From Wolfiporia cocos (Eukaryota > Basidiomycota > Agaricomycetes > Polyporales > Phaeolaceae): a DNA stretch of 64,000 bases. A program made the position numbers and the translations under genes. Below, piece by piece: positions 26,770 through 38,820 of the stretch. The stretch covers positions 1,116,001-1,180,000 of the forward strand of contig JACCLO010000003.1 of NCBI GenBank assembly GCA_029448655.1, in the 5' to 3' direction. Numbering within the stretch: position 1 is the stretch's first letter; every line of letters begins with the position of its first letter. The notes under the pieces were generated by a model, which was not told the origin of the DNA, did not search any database, and saw only the letters and a program-made list of their open reading frames with translations.

Positions 26770-27302
26770 GACGGTTCGTGGCAAGAGGTGGCAAACGTCT
26801 CGGGAACCAGCAAGACTTGGTCGCCAACCGAGCCTTGCACCATCTTAGCGCCCGCGTCTGCACCGCTTGGCGATCCTTCCCTGAGTTTCATGTGGCTGAA
26901 GCGCATCACATTGGATGGGATTCGATATTAACTACCTGTCTACTACTCTCATAGACCGGATAGACCGATATAATTCTGCGCGAGGCCTAATGTAAATGCT
27001 TGGGTGCGGGTCGACGCCTCCGGCTGCGAGTCATGCAGGATGTAATAGGACGTGGCTGAGATAAATGTTAGCTACGCGTATCGTATCATGATCACGGCTA
27101 CAGATGCAGTAGGATATATATGCTGTGCGGTAGGGTGACGAATGAGTAAACAACAACAGTGACAGAATCGGACGAATGGGACATGGACGGCGAATAGCAA
27201 GTAATAGAGGGGATAATGGTAGGGATACGACAGCAAAGCAAGAACGCACGATGCACGACCGCCATGCCACAGAGTAACAACCGCGAGATGGCTCCACTAG
27301 GG
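26770..27302. other. SEC1 promoter / Rho GEF 3' flank
   Basis: About 530 bases between two minus-strand genes. Pyrimidine-rich runs and short chance frames only. Confidence 0.4.
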
Positions 27303-30300
27303 CTATTGATTGTGTGGCGGAGTAGCCAGTTGCAATCTCATAATACGGTCATCAGATACCATGATGATCTCGTCCCGCCCGACTGTGGACTGCGGGCGCG
27401 GCTGGTACGCATTGGAGTATGGTGACTGTGGTGAACCAGGGACATATCCATTGCCCATAGACGATCTTCCTCCTCCATAGGGACCCGGTGGGGAGGGGGA
27501 GTAGGTATTCAATCCGTAGCCTTGTTGATATGGGCTGTACTGGAATTGAGATGCGGAGTTGGTCGTCGATGGCGGTGTGTCAGCGAAGAGACAGCGAAGA
27601 TTGTTGCCTTGTATAATTTGTGCCAAGGAACCAGTCTCCACGTGTCGAATCTCCACGAATGTAGGTTCGAATGCGAGCACGTAAGGATAATGGAGAGCTG
27701 ATATCGCCGTTGCGAACCCTTATTTATTATTTCACGGTATCAAAGATGACATTTGAAGACGTACCAAATCCTGTCGGATACCCCTCCCAAAACACCATGA
27801 AGTCCTTCCGTGATCTCCAACCAACTTTGTTGACATAGAACGCAAATTCTGCAACAAGGTCAGCTTAAAAAGAAAACACTGCTCAGGAGTACACACCATC
27901 GTAGCATAGGAGGAACTCATTGTCAATTCTATATATCGCCAACGGTTTCAGGTTCTCCTTCTTGCGCACGAAATCCAAGGACAGATCGGCAGGGTCAATC
28001 AAGCCTTGGGTATCAAGCGTCTCCAAATCTACAATCTCGAAGCCGTTCGCACATCCGACACAAAGTCTCGTCTTGAGGAAATGGATCGAACTGGATTGCA
28101 CGGGAATGTAGAACTCCTGGGGAAGGCTATGAGAAAGCGCCACAGCAAACACAGGCAAACGCACCTTGAACACCCGCAACGTGTCATTGCCTCCTTGAAG
28201 CAGCTTCCGGAAAGTAGGTTTGTTTCTGCCGCGAACGTTCTGGTCGATCGGCTCGAGCGCCTTGATCGTACTCGACAGAGGACTGGCTTTAACGACGCAG
28301 ACGAGTGTCTTCCCGAGGCACATGCCTGTCTTGAAGAACGATATGTGCGACGCTATCCGCTTTGCACGCTTCAGGCCAGCCATGGGGTCCATTGGGTCAA
28401 GAGCATCAAGCGGGAAAGTAATGACTTGCCGCTCTGGGCTATGATTGAGGACTGGTGCATGAATCTTCATTGCACACACTCACCTGACAGGACGATGAGG
28501 AGTTGATACTCTTCGAGCACGTCGACCTGCGAGACATCCTTGAGCCCGAGTACCTTAACAGGTTCCCGATTTCGCTCAAACAAGTCCGACAGGTAAACAC
28601 CATCGTCAGTGCCGTAGACAGCACGCCTTCCGTTGTCTAAATCAAAAAACATCAGTACCTATCCTGCCTTGATATTGCGTCCGAACTGACTGTACGGTGC
28701 AGCGCAATTGACACGATTCACCCCGACGAAGAAGCCCTCGCTCAACGTGACGGTCTCAAAAAAGGTGCTCCGTTCTCGCATGACGTCCTGCTGTTTCTGG
28801 ATTTGTTCTACCCACTTGCGCTGACTAACATACGTGCTCGCGTACAGAGTGATCTGGTAGTATTTGCGACCTAGGTGCACGAAGGTTATCGAGAAGCCCT
28901 TCGTATCCTTAACAGGAATAACTGGGGCATGCGGAGCATTCTTCAGCAACTTCTGCTTCTCGCGGTCTTTGTGTGGTTTGCCTGAGGGGAATTCGTCTGG
29001 TGCCAAGACTATAAGCAATTCCAGAGGAATGGGCTGCAGAAGCCCTTTAGCATGAGGTCATCAGGTCGCTTCCAAACTTACCTTGCGGTAAACCTTGTAT
29101 TGCTCGGTCTTAATTTTGGCCTTAGCCACCAGCAAAGCATGGTCAAACAGGAAAACTTGAAGTTCCGAGCTATCACCATGTTTCTTCAGCGCACCCTTGT
29201 AGACCAGCTCTCGGCCTTCCTCCTTGAGGCGAAGGTCCTGTATATGGTGATGTTGATGAAGTGATTTCGCGATTCACGCTGGCAGCAACGTACCACTCTC
29301 TCCTCGTCCCGGAAGATCAATTGTTGGTGTAGCTGCAGGAGGTTGAAACGATTCTCCGCCTTCCCTGTCTCGTGATTGACTGCCTTCAAGAATTCCCGGA
29401 CCATCTCCACGACTTTTGGCAACACCGTCTTGTCTGGATTGTCTTCGGGTGTATGCTTAAGTACAGCCTCCAAGAGCAAAGGATACCGAGCCAGACGCGT
29501 AGTCGGTTTCGTTAGGTAGCCATTGAGCTCGAGCTTGCGCGATTCAGGTCGTCGTTCTACCTCCTACAGGTGACTTATTCAATATCTGGTATATCATGTA
29601 CTCACGTAACACTGTACAATCACGGACGAACCTCGACAAACTGAGCGAACGCTGGATTCGAGGCCTTTTCTTTCTCGAACTCGAACTTGCCATATAGCTG
29701 GTGAGCACCGTAGGAAACAAACGGCCCAAAGTGGGGCACCGCCTCCAGCAGCACGTCTCCAATCTGATCAACGACGACATACGACTTCTGCCGCTTATTG
29801 AGCGCGTCGCGTAGCCGCGTGTTGACTGCGATGATGTCGAGTATGTTCCAGAACACCTGCTCGACGAAGCCCTTGCGGCGCGCCTCAGGGATGATTTCGA
29901 GCTCCGTGAGCGGTTTAATCCAAAGCTAAACACGCAAATTTCAACAATGGGAGAGCAAGTTGTTTGTAACCAGCTCACGTCGCGAAGATACTCCATGTCA
30001 CGGACGAAATCACGCTCGGTGTAGATGACCTCGTTGATCGCTTCTTGTCGCTTCTTCTCGGTATCCGAGACACTGTTGACGACCTCTTGAGGCACTGAAT
30101 GAATCCACAGTGTGCCAGGTTCCTGTGAGAACCAACGAACGTTTGTACACAGCACCATAGACATAGATTGGGTTGAGCAAATACCACAAGATCACCGAGA
30201 CTCTCTCGGCTCATTTGCTTCTTTAACCCGGGCTGTGGCTTCATGTTCAGGCGCGCCTGCTGCTCCATTCGTCGTGGACAGGCAATGGAATAGCAGAGCT

Positions 30301-32038
30301 GGTCACGCGAGCATGTTGGCGAATAGCAGTCTGTGAGTAGAGTGAAGACGCCCGATGGCAGTGGCACATCGTCAGCAGAGACAGACCCTCGCCGTGGTCG
30401 CGATGCGGGTGAGGTAACAGAATCGGGAGGCGACGGTGAAGCAGGCCGCGATCCGTCCTTGTACGCCTTCTCGGCATCAGATTCAGCAGAAGGGGTTGGA
30501 CTGTCCTTTATGGCAGCCGAAAGCTCGGCTGGGGACACACCATCGTTGATGAGGGGGCGTCTAGACCCTTTGTGGTCATCATCCGCATCGACGTGAGCCA
30601 ACTCACCGCTAACGAAAGGGCTCGGGAGCTTCGTACGAAATTGGTACAGATCATGTGCCGAGTCGCGCAAACGATGGTCATAGGTGACCGCGTGGAAGAA
30701 CTTCTGCGCGTCGAGTGCACGACCGAGGAGGAGCGCAAGGTTGCGGTCAGTCGTTTTAATGATGGACGCAATCTTGTCCACAGCTTCGCGCCCATCGAAC
30801 GCGTCCTTGTACGTGAGCCCATCCTTTACCCGATCCTGCAGCTGTATCCGTGCCTTGAATGCTTCCGCTACCCGCGAGAGCAGGGCCGGGTACATTATCG
30901 GTGACCGCGACCGATGTGAAGGGTTACCTCCGCGCGTGGACGCGGGGGACTCGCGTCCAGTGACCGCAGAAGGAATGGGTGGGCGCGGTGCGGGGACACG
31001 CCCTGCCTCCAGTAAAGCCCGGTATTGGGGAGTCATTGTAGCCGACATTGAGCGAGAACGGTCGCCATTGGATCCGCGACGATCCTTCCGGATGGCCTGC
31101 GGGGGGCCTGGCAGCGTCTTCGATGACTCGGATGAGCGACGCCCAACGGAAGATGGGTCGACCATGGTCGAGGACGCTGGGGACGAACTTCCACCCATTG
31201 ATGTAGATGACATACCAGTGTCCACCTGCAGGGGATATGGTCGCGACGACGGTGAAATAGTCGGGAAGGTAGTCATTTCCGGGCTAGGGAGATACGACGA
31301 GGCGACAGAGAGGCGGGAATGCACGCTGCTCGGCTTCGAGCGACGTCGCGACAACAGCAGGTCGCTCGAGCTGCCCTCCGTGCTAGCTTCGCTCGGTGTA
31401 CCGTTGTTGGCTCCAAAGTCGAGACCCAGTCTCCCGTCGTCCGTCTCTAAACTCACGCCGAGTCGTGGCAGGTCAGGCGGCGGTGGCTGAGGAGGGTAGT
31501 GAGCCATAGGGCTATTCATGTACACTTGGGCTTGGTACGCCTGCGCAGGCGTGAGGCCCGCTCGTGTTAATGCCTCGAGACTGGGATCTAATGGCTGTTC
31601 GGGCTGTGGGGCGATCACTCCGGGAGTACTAGCGATTGACCTCGCGCGACTCATTATAGACGGAGCAGCAAGATTATAGGGTTGGTTATGCGAATGCGCA
31701 TAGTTAATCGGTTGTGGCTGAAGTGTCGGATAGGCCTGCTGGTTGTGGTAGTATGACTGGCGGTGGTTGGATGGCGAAGCCTGGTACTGGGACGGTGGGT
31801 AGTTGATGGAAGCTGCACGCGACGAACCCGAAATCCTCTTGTCTATTGGCGGGGCGTATTGCTGAGGATGATAAGGATATTGCTGTCCATTTGGCGGGGC
31901 AGCGAACTGCTGATGAGGGTATTGGGGGAGAGCAGGAGGATTGCCCTGATGATGGTGGGAAGCACTCGGACGGCCGAAGATGGACTCGTAGGCAGTATGG
32001 CGTTTGTCTGGCTGACGGGGGCCAAGGGGCCTGTCCAT
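27303..32038 (-). CDS. Rho1 guanine-nucleotide exchange factor, ROM1/ROM2 type
   Basis: Activates Rho1 in the cell-wall integrity pathway at the plasma membrane. Domain order from the N-terminus: about 380 residues of Pro/Ser/Gln-rich disordered sequence (32038-30900); a DEP domain with YKDAFDGREAVDKIASIIK (about 30830-30620); a Ser/Pro linker; the RhoGEF (DH) domain starting TEKKRQEAINEVIYTERDFV and continuing VEQVFWNILDIIAVNTRLRD (30060-29640); a PH region (about 29150-28740); and a C-terminal citron-homology (CNH) domain with GLKDVSQVDVLEEYQLLIVL and PVYVNKVG-like repeats (28680-27600). A Pro/Gly tail ends LQLATPPHNQ. The order DEP-DH-PH-CNH is diagnostic of fungal Rom2-type factors. Start 32038 opens the longest exon. 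Introns are short and cluster in the second half. Confidence 0.93.
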
Positions 32039-33323
32039 CGCGGGCGACGTTCAGCCAGGGGCAGCGACGACGATTAGACCGGTCTACCCGTTGTGAGCAG
32101 CGATGTGCAAGAGGTTGTTCAAACAGGCGCCCGCGTCAAATTACCGGCGGCCCCCTCGTAGCGGACACACAATTTCGTTCTCCACAACTCATGTTCTGAT
32201 CTTGATGGCAACAATCCTCGCTCATTTCACACCGTGTCCGTTGCTCGCATTTCATTTCTGAGAAATCCAACGCAGTCCTCGTCAACGCACATCACCGCAT
32301 ACGCGAGCCTACGCGACGCGATCATTCCGTGCCCAATCCGGGTCCGTCGGTCGGAATCGAAATCGGTCGTCACCGCGTTCCAAGCTCGTTCGCGGGTTCG
32401 CGGCGACGAGCTCACCCCTCAGTAATAGTGCCGGCAAGGCGTGCGGACCAAGATTTGAGAGCTTGTTGTCACACGCTGCGCATTGACCTGAATGACGCGG
32501 GTGGTCCTAGCTATCTATCGAGTCAATCGCTGCCCTGTGGTGCTGAGGACGTCAATGGCGCACACTCACCACTAAGTAGAGACGTCATATCACTGTCAGC
32601 CTTGTGTGAGCGACCTTGGCGCTCCAAGGCTGAGAACGCCGTAGATTTGGCATGAGATTCTGATCACTCTGAGGCGGAACGCCGTGGAGATACATCGCAG
32701 ATGTTCATATGATCCTGAAAGTGACAAGACAAAGCACCGAACGTCCCAGCAACCGCAGCGGCGGAGACGCACCTTGTGCACGAGGGAGCGGCAGGTGACA
32801 CTCTGGGACGCATGCAACGGTCATAACGTCGTGTGGCGGACTTTCCAAAAGACAAAAAGGCAAATTCTTCTCTTCCAGTACGTTCAGGAGCGAACACGGT
32901 GTGTTGGTTTGCAGAGGGGCCAACATGCCTCCCTTTACCTGCATAATTAGCTTTGAGACAGCTGAGTAGCATGTCAAGTAATTTGTATAGCGCGATAGCG
33001 GTTGAGCGCTGCGCACAGAACTTAGCGGTGGGCTGACGAGGACCAGCGTATGCATTACAGCTTATCTGCAGCTTGTACGTAATTCGTCAGCTACGGACCC
33101 TGCCGGCGGTCGCGAGACCTCACCTGTGAAGCTCCCAAAACACAACGGCAGCTCGCACGCTGCCATATCTCAGAACATAGACCGGAGGATCGTACATCAC
33201 TCGCCGGACAACATTCAGGCTCAGCGAACCGCACCGACATCAGGGAACAATTGAGTGGTACCAAGGCAACCCTGACAAAGAATGCGTGCACAAATAGTAC
33301 AGTCTCCAGTTAGTAATGTGACA
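32039..33323. other. Intergenic region upstream of the Rho GEF
   Basis: About 1.3 kb holding the Rho GEF promoter and the 3' side of the carnitine acetyltransferase gene. Several frames of 60-116 codons overlap each other on both strands without splice context or family match, so none is called. Confidence 0.45.
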
Positions 33324-36003
33324 TTATAGCTTGGCCCTCTGCTGGTCGCCTCGCAGGGCGGCATGCAACTCGTAGAGATCTTGAGCGGCTTTCTTAATCT
33401 CGGCGCAAAACTCTGCGTTTGGCATCTCGGTGCGCGAAGTAACGGTGTACTGCAAGAAGTCTGAACACGAGAAACCAAGGCGGTGAAGCGGGACAGGGGT
33501 CAGTCCCATGCGCCGGTGGTCACAGCGGACAATACTCGCCGTCAAAGCCTGTCATGTACGCCACCCCAAAGCCGTCAGGTACGACTTCGCCCCAGCCATA
33601 TGGCCCAAAGTGTTTGGAGAAGATCGCAGACGTGCTGAGCACCCAGTGGCTCGCGCGCTTGATGACAGGGTCCTCGAACATCTCCGGGATAGGCTCGCCC
33701 TCGCGCAGCAGCTTCCTCAGCCCTGCAGCGGCAGCGACGATCAGCGTGGCGCCAGCGAGACGCGGCTCATTATCCGCTAAAACAACGTGGGCGCACCGAA
33801 CAAATGCCGGTCGACACCACGGCCCTGCCCGGCCGTCCTGGCGTTCTGCACATGCACCGCCACAGCGCGTGCGAACAGCTCGCCCTTCTCCCGCACGCTT
33901 GTCGTGCTGTCGTCCATGGCGCGCACCCATGCGTCCGTTTCTGTGCTGACGACGCGGATCACCTCCGTGCGGCCCTTGAAGAAGCGGCGCGTCGACGCGG
34001 ACTCATACGTCCCTCCCGCACGTTTCTCGCCTCGGCGCCGGAGGAGCCGCGCGTACGCGAGCTGGATGATATGCTGTGCCCACGAGTCGGGTGAAACACC
34101 GAACGCCTTGATCGCGCGCTTCCCATATGGCGTTCGGACGACGTTCATCGCCTGGCTCGTGGCGAGTGCATAGGCAGCATTTGCGGCATCTTGAATGGCC
34201 TGCTCAACAGCAGGAGAGATGTTCCAGTCAAGAGGCGTAGGGAGAGCAGGCTTGATTGTTACAGGCGAAGAGGACGAGGTCTCGAAGTCCGGTGAGGCGA
34301 TCAAGTCTAGTGCACGATCACAAAGTGTTACGGTAGGGGTGCCGTCCATTATTGAGTGCTCGCCAACGAACCCGGCCCCGGTATTGTCAAATACCACGAA
34401 CTGTAGCGGCTTATCCATCCAGCGGTTGCGCAATCCCAGCTTAGCGTCCGGTGAAGGAGGCACGGCACCGTGCCAAAGCTGCCTACTGTGCGAGACTAAG
34501 TCGTCCGCCGCTTCCAGATCCAGGCACAGAACAAATGCAGCAGAATGGATCGTGCGGAGAATAGACTCGTTGTGAGGATCAGCAGCCAAAGTGTCATAGT
34601 CCTATATCCAGCAGGGAAGTGGACAGTAACTTTGCATCTATTATACAAGCGTACCTTTGTCCAGACGTCGCGATTGGATGCGGTCAACAAGCCGACAGCA
34701 GGGTATTCCTGCTCTGTATTTGCGTAGATATGCTGGATTTGCCTGTACCATGTCAGCCTATACTCCTGGCGCCGATCAATGCTTACTTACTCTTGTAATT
34801 CTTCAAGACCGAGGAGTTCCCCGTTCCGCCAAGGTTCGAGCTTCCACATCCGCCCACGACGAAATACAACGACATGGCCAGAGTCTCCGCGATCACCTTG
34901 CTTCGCATAGCTCACACTCCAGTCCGCGGGTTGTCCAGGAACACGACAACAGTCAAACATCCATCTTGAAGCATCAAAGTGTCAGTCATGATACCGTTTA
35001 GTGAGGTGGATACAGTGAGTGTGGTTCCCATAGAGGTCAGTAAGAAGACTGGGCCAAGAAGGAGATAATGAATGGATGCAGTAACTTTCATGCATGTAAA
35101 GGACGTTCAACCTCTTACGAGAGAGATTCCACATTTAGGGCGTGGTACCAAACCAATGTCGGTATTGATCACTCCTTGTGGTGTGGCTATTGGCGCGATA
35201 CGACACCAATTTGACATTACTTGTAGCCTCGGTCCATGACTCCATAGCGCACAGAAAGGGAAAGAAAGTGCACGCATATAACGTGTCCATATAACGGAAT
35301 GAAAACCTGATTGATGTCCTCACCTATACGAGTCCATACATATTGGACCCTCTTTGGTGGTTTCTGGCTGTAACTGTCCAAGCTTAAATTGCTTCCTAAG
35401 AAGCATCACCGTGCGCACAAGAGAGGCTGCTCGGTGCACCGCTGTCTGTGGCAAATGGTTCGGGTGCTCCTTAAACCCGTCTGTCATGGACAAGGCGTTG
35501 ACAAACGCTTGTACACCATATGTAACAAGCGGCACATACAATAGTAGGACACGTTCACCACGATCTGCGCACAGCGTAGTGACAGTCCGTCAGATTTATT
35601 GGCATGCGCCTAGCACTGGACGTACAGAATCACGATACGTCAGGTATGCTCCGTTGTCCCACCATTCCTCCAACCAGTGCGCTGAACTGGCCTTCCTCTC
35701 TTCTAGCCTTCGTTGCAATTCCTGACCAGGCCCATTGAAGAATGCGTCCACCTTAAGCAGCGCCTCAGTATATTCACGCTCGTCCCAAGCAATCGGGCGA
35801 AGCGACTGCTTCAGCTGAGCGATGGTGTCAGCCAGAGGGGGCACGGGAAGAGCTGGAAGGGCCGACTGCGCGGCAAAGGTTGGCCCAGGAAGCGACGCAG
35901 GAGCCAGGTCCTTCCAGTTTGCCGGACGTGTCCTTGCAGGAGCACCGGTAGACATTCTACGTGAAGCGCTACGAGACAGCCAACGAGCCGCTAATATGCT
36001 CAT
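33324..36003 (-). CDS. Carnitine O-acetyltransferase, probably dual mitochondrial/peroxisomal
   Basis: Transfers acetyl groups between CoA and carnitine so acetyl units can cross organelle membranes. The catalytic motif GEHSIMDGTP lies at about 34370-34340; other blocks are YRWMFDCCRVPGQPADW, QEYPAVGLLTASNRDVW and, near the end, FCAEIKKAAQDLYELHAAL. The N-terminus (MSILAARWLSRSASRRMSTG) is basic and amphipathic like a mitochondrial presequence, with a second Met at residue 17. The C-terminus is QQRAKL, ending in AKL, a peroxisomal type 1 signal; yeast Cat2 uses the same tripeptide. Introns are mostly 45-60 bases, but one spans 34965-35323 (359 bases). Frame checks across MDSYR/WMF, WTK/DYDTL and VNVSYY/YGFKEH all hold. 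Confidence 0.93.
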
Positions 36004-36308
36004 GGAGAGCGTTCAGTTACATAGGCTAACTTCCAGGTGGTTTACTTCCAGGTGGTTTATAGCGAGACTGGCTCGCAGCAATGCAACCTCCGATTTGCGA
36101 TTGCCGGCGGCATGTGATTTCCCCGCGTCAAACAGACTTCGGCCTCGAAGCCAGACTCCGCGGTAGGGTCCGCGTTATGACTCTGGTATGGCCAAGCTCC
36201 CTGCCTTGACTCTCGTTGATGGGGCCTGTACAGTGCTGTAATCTTCTGACTTTAAACGCCAAGATAAAGAAGTCAACCTGTATATTATGTTTAGCAATGC
36301 CAAAAAGA
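36004..36308. other. Spacer upstream of carnitine acetyltransferase
   Basis: About 300 bases with the CAT2 promoter and the tRNA 3' flank. A 13-base direct repeat (CCAGGTGGTTTA around 36032 and 36048) is the only visible structure. Confidence 0.4.
36302..36306 (-). terminator. Pol III T-run terminator of the tRNA
   Basis: Five T residues on the minus strand, three bases beyond the 3' end of the tRNA, are the normal RNA polymerase III stop. Confidence 0.7.
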
Positions 36309-36395
36309 GGGCTTGGCCGGGAGTCGAACCCGGGGCCTCCTCCACACTGAATTGTACAGCCCTAAGAAGGAATCATACCACTAGACCACCAGGCC
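36309..36395 (-). tRNA. tRNA-Pro(AGG) with a 15-base intron
   Basis: The minus strand folds into a standard 72-nt tRNA after removing an intron. Acceptor arm GGCCTGG/CCAAGCC, D-arm with AGTGGTA loop, T-arm CCGGG-TTCGACT-CCCGG and discriminator C. The anticodon stem CCTTC/GGAGG closes a loop TTAGGGT, giving anticodon AGG (Pro). The intron CTGTACAATTCAGTG sits one base after the anticodon, the canonical place for nuclear tRNA introns. One acceptor pair (4:69) is a C-A mismatch, where related tRNA-Pro genes would have C-G. Confidence 0.9.
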
Positions 36396-36540
36396 ACTGA
36401 GCGCTACTCGCCTCCAAGCTGAATATTCTTGCAGAACGGAATCATCCTCCGTGACGCGTCTGATCAGCTTGCGCGTCGCGGCGCGCGTCTGCAGCCGCTG
36501 AACCTGTTACCTCCTCACTTTCATTCCGTATCCTCTAGCC

Positions 36541-38138
36541 ATGAGCGCATCTTCAACGTCCGGTGGAATCGATGCGCGTAGACAGGAAGCCCTAAGGGGC
36601 TACCGCGAGGTCAGCACTACTCCACATTCCGAACGCCCGGCTAACATCGCTCTCAGAAAATGCGGCAACACGAGACGAGCAGCGAAAGCCTGAAGAACTG
36701 TAAGTACGCGTGTTATGCGTTGGATCCCATCTGACTCCAGTCAATAGTGCGCTTCGCACTGAAGGACCTGGAGAAACAATATGCAAAGACGGAGGAGGAT
36801 ATCAAGGCCGTACAGTCAGTAGGCCAGATAATTGGCGAGGTCATGAAGCAGCTGGACGACGAACGCTGTGAGTACGCGTTTGCTCCCTCCTAGCGCCGTA
36901 CTTGACGGATGATAAAGTCATTGTAAAGGCATCATCGGGACCACGCTATGTCGTATCGTACCGGCCAACTCTCCCTATCGCGAAACTCAAGATGGGCACT
37001 CGAGTTAGCCTTGATATGACAACATTAACCATTATGCGCATCCTGCCGCGCGAGGTTGATCCATTAGTGTACAAGATGAGCTTGGAAGATCCAGGAAACG
37101 CGTCGTTCGCTGGAATTGGTGGGTTGTCGGAGCAAGTGCGAGAGCTGCGAGAGGTGCGTATGGGTTGATGCATGTCCATATCAATCCCGCTCACCCATTC
37201 GCAGGTCATTGAACTTCCACTTATGAACCCCGATCTGTTCGTCCGGGTGGGCATGAAGCCGCCAAAGGGCGTATTGCTGTATGGGCCGCCGGGTACCGGC
37301 AAGACGCTGCTCGCGCGCGCGGTCGCCGCAACCCTGGAAGTACACTTCCTCAAAGTTGTCTCCTCAGCGATTGTCGACAAGTATATCGGCGAGTCAGCGC
37401 GCGTCGTTCGCGAGATGTTCGGATTCGCGAAGGACCATGAGCCATGCGTCATCTTCATGGACGAGATCGACGCCATTGGAGGGCGGCGGTTCTCCGAGGG
37501 GACGAGTGCGGACCGTGAGATCCAGCGGACGCTGATGGAGGTGTGTAGTGGGTTCCGCATGTAAATGATACTCCCTATTCACTCCGCTTTGCAGCTGCTG
37601 AACCAGATGGACGGCTTTGACGCCCTCGGTCGGACAAAAATCATCATGGCTACAAACCGTCCAGATACGCTGGACCCTGCGCTTCTGCGTCCCGGACGGC
37701 TGGACCGCAAGATCGAGATTCCGTTGCCAAACGAACAGGCGCGACTTGAGATCCTTAAGATCCACGCCGCGCCCGTAAACAAGGGCGAGGGAATCGACTA
37801 TGAGGCAATTGTGAAGGTGGGTTGCTCCATTGTGTAGTGCTATTGGTAGTCTGATGGAGCTCGCCGCAGCTCTCCGACGGCTTCAACGGCGCCGATCTGC
37901 GGAATGTCATAACAGAAGCTGGCATGTTCGCAATCCGCGATGATAGGTACATCCTCGATTCATTCATGGTTTCGTCAATTGCTAACAATTGCCAGGGACT
38001 ATGTCACTCAGGAGGATCTCACGAAGGCAGCAAGGAAGGTCGGCGAGGCGAAGAAGCACGAGAGTAAGTACGCCAATGTGATTCCCAAGTATATGCTCAA
38101 CGTCGCGTCCTGTAGGCAAACTGGAATACTCTGCATAA
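36541..38138 (+). CDS. 26S proteasome regulatory ATPase subunit RPT4 (PSMC6, 10B)
   Basis: AAA+ subunit of the 19S base that unfolds substrates for the 20S core. Start 36541 gives [20 protein letters not shown], then a coiled coil through [15 protein letters not shown]. The OB region reads [15 protein letters not shown]. The ATPase domain has Walker A GPPGTGKT (37289-37312), Walker [15 protein letters not shown], sensor [20 protein letters not shown] and the arginine fingers in that last block. The C-terminal helical part ends HESKLEYSA after a last intron that splits the Ser codon. Introns at 36610-36657, 36701-36748, 36867-36917, 37156-37204, 37541-37594, 37817-37869, 37948-37995 and 38065-38115 keep frame. 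Length and sequence are normal for the family, with no sign of damage. Confidence 0.97.
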
Positions 38139-38820
38139 TTTCTGGTCTGCTCTCGTCACTCTGTTGTATGATATACGATGCATGGATTCTCGATTACATT
38201 ATGCCCGGAACCCCATGAGAACCCGCACCTTCAACTGTGTGAACGCGTTGCTGGCAGCGATCATGTCATGACCAATTGCCACTTGACCATGAGTTGTTCA
38301 ACAGCTGGTTTGAAGATACTTCGGTGGCGACCGTTCATACACATGAACGTTCATTTGTGCCTCTATCACGACAGCTTCCGTTGCCTGTTTCTCTGTTCTC
38401 TGCATTTATCAGGTGGCTCATTGCACGCCGACGCTGGAGTTCAAATACACATGGCGTACTCTCCGCAACGAGGCATCCCGATCCGAGGAAAATGAACCGG
38501 CAAGAAAGCAATTGTAGCGTGCCGCGGCGCCAGCGCGAAGACGCACGGTGACGAAGCGCGGCAATCATCGGAACTGTCGTGAAGCATTTGCCTCTATTGT
38601 TCGTCCCACGAATCGACTATTGTTATTGTGAGTGGTGGCCTGCAGCGCGTATTATTGTAGGGAACAGCGATGATTGCATCGAGGTTCGGCAGTCAGCCTC
38701 TGTGCATGAGGCCAGAGCGCAAACTTGAGGTAACAGTGGTTGCTTCGCGACATCCTCCCTTGAATTCCAGGGTATATAGGCGAGTCGCTCGCCTGCCCGA
38801 GCCAAGCCCCTTTGTCCGCG
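38139..38820. other. Intergenic region before the carboxypeptidase
   Basis: About 680 bases. The only visible element is the TATA box at 38773. No supported gene. Confidence 0.45.
38773..38778 (+). promoter_or_regulatory. TATA-box of the carboxypeptidase gene
   Basis: TATATA lies 48 bases before the ATG at 38821, a short and typical spacing that supports this start. Confidence 0.5.

Noticed and set aside
30684..31490. A 268-codon plus-strand frame
   Set aside because: It lies antisense to the Ser/Pro-rich N-terminus of the Rho GEF, which explains its openness; composition is Arg/Ser/Gly-rich without any family match.
32684..32950. 88-codon plus-strand frame and overlapping minus frames near 32.7-33.0 kb
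   Set aside because: Overlapping frames on both strands with no conserved residues or intron support suggest chance.
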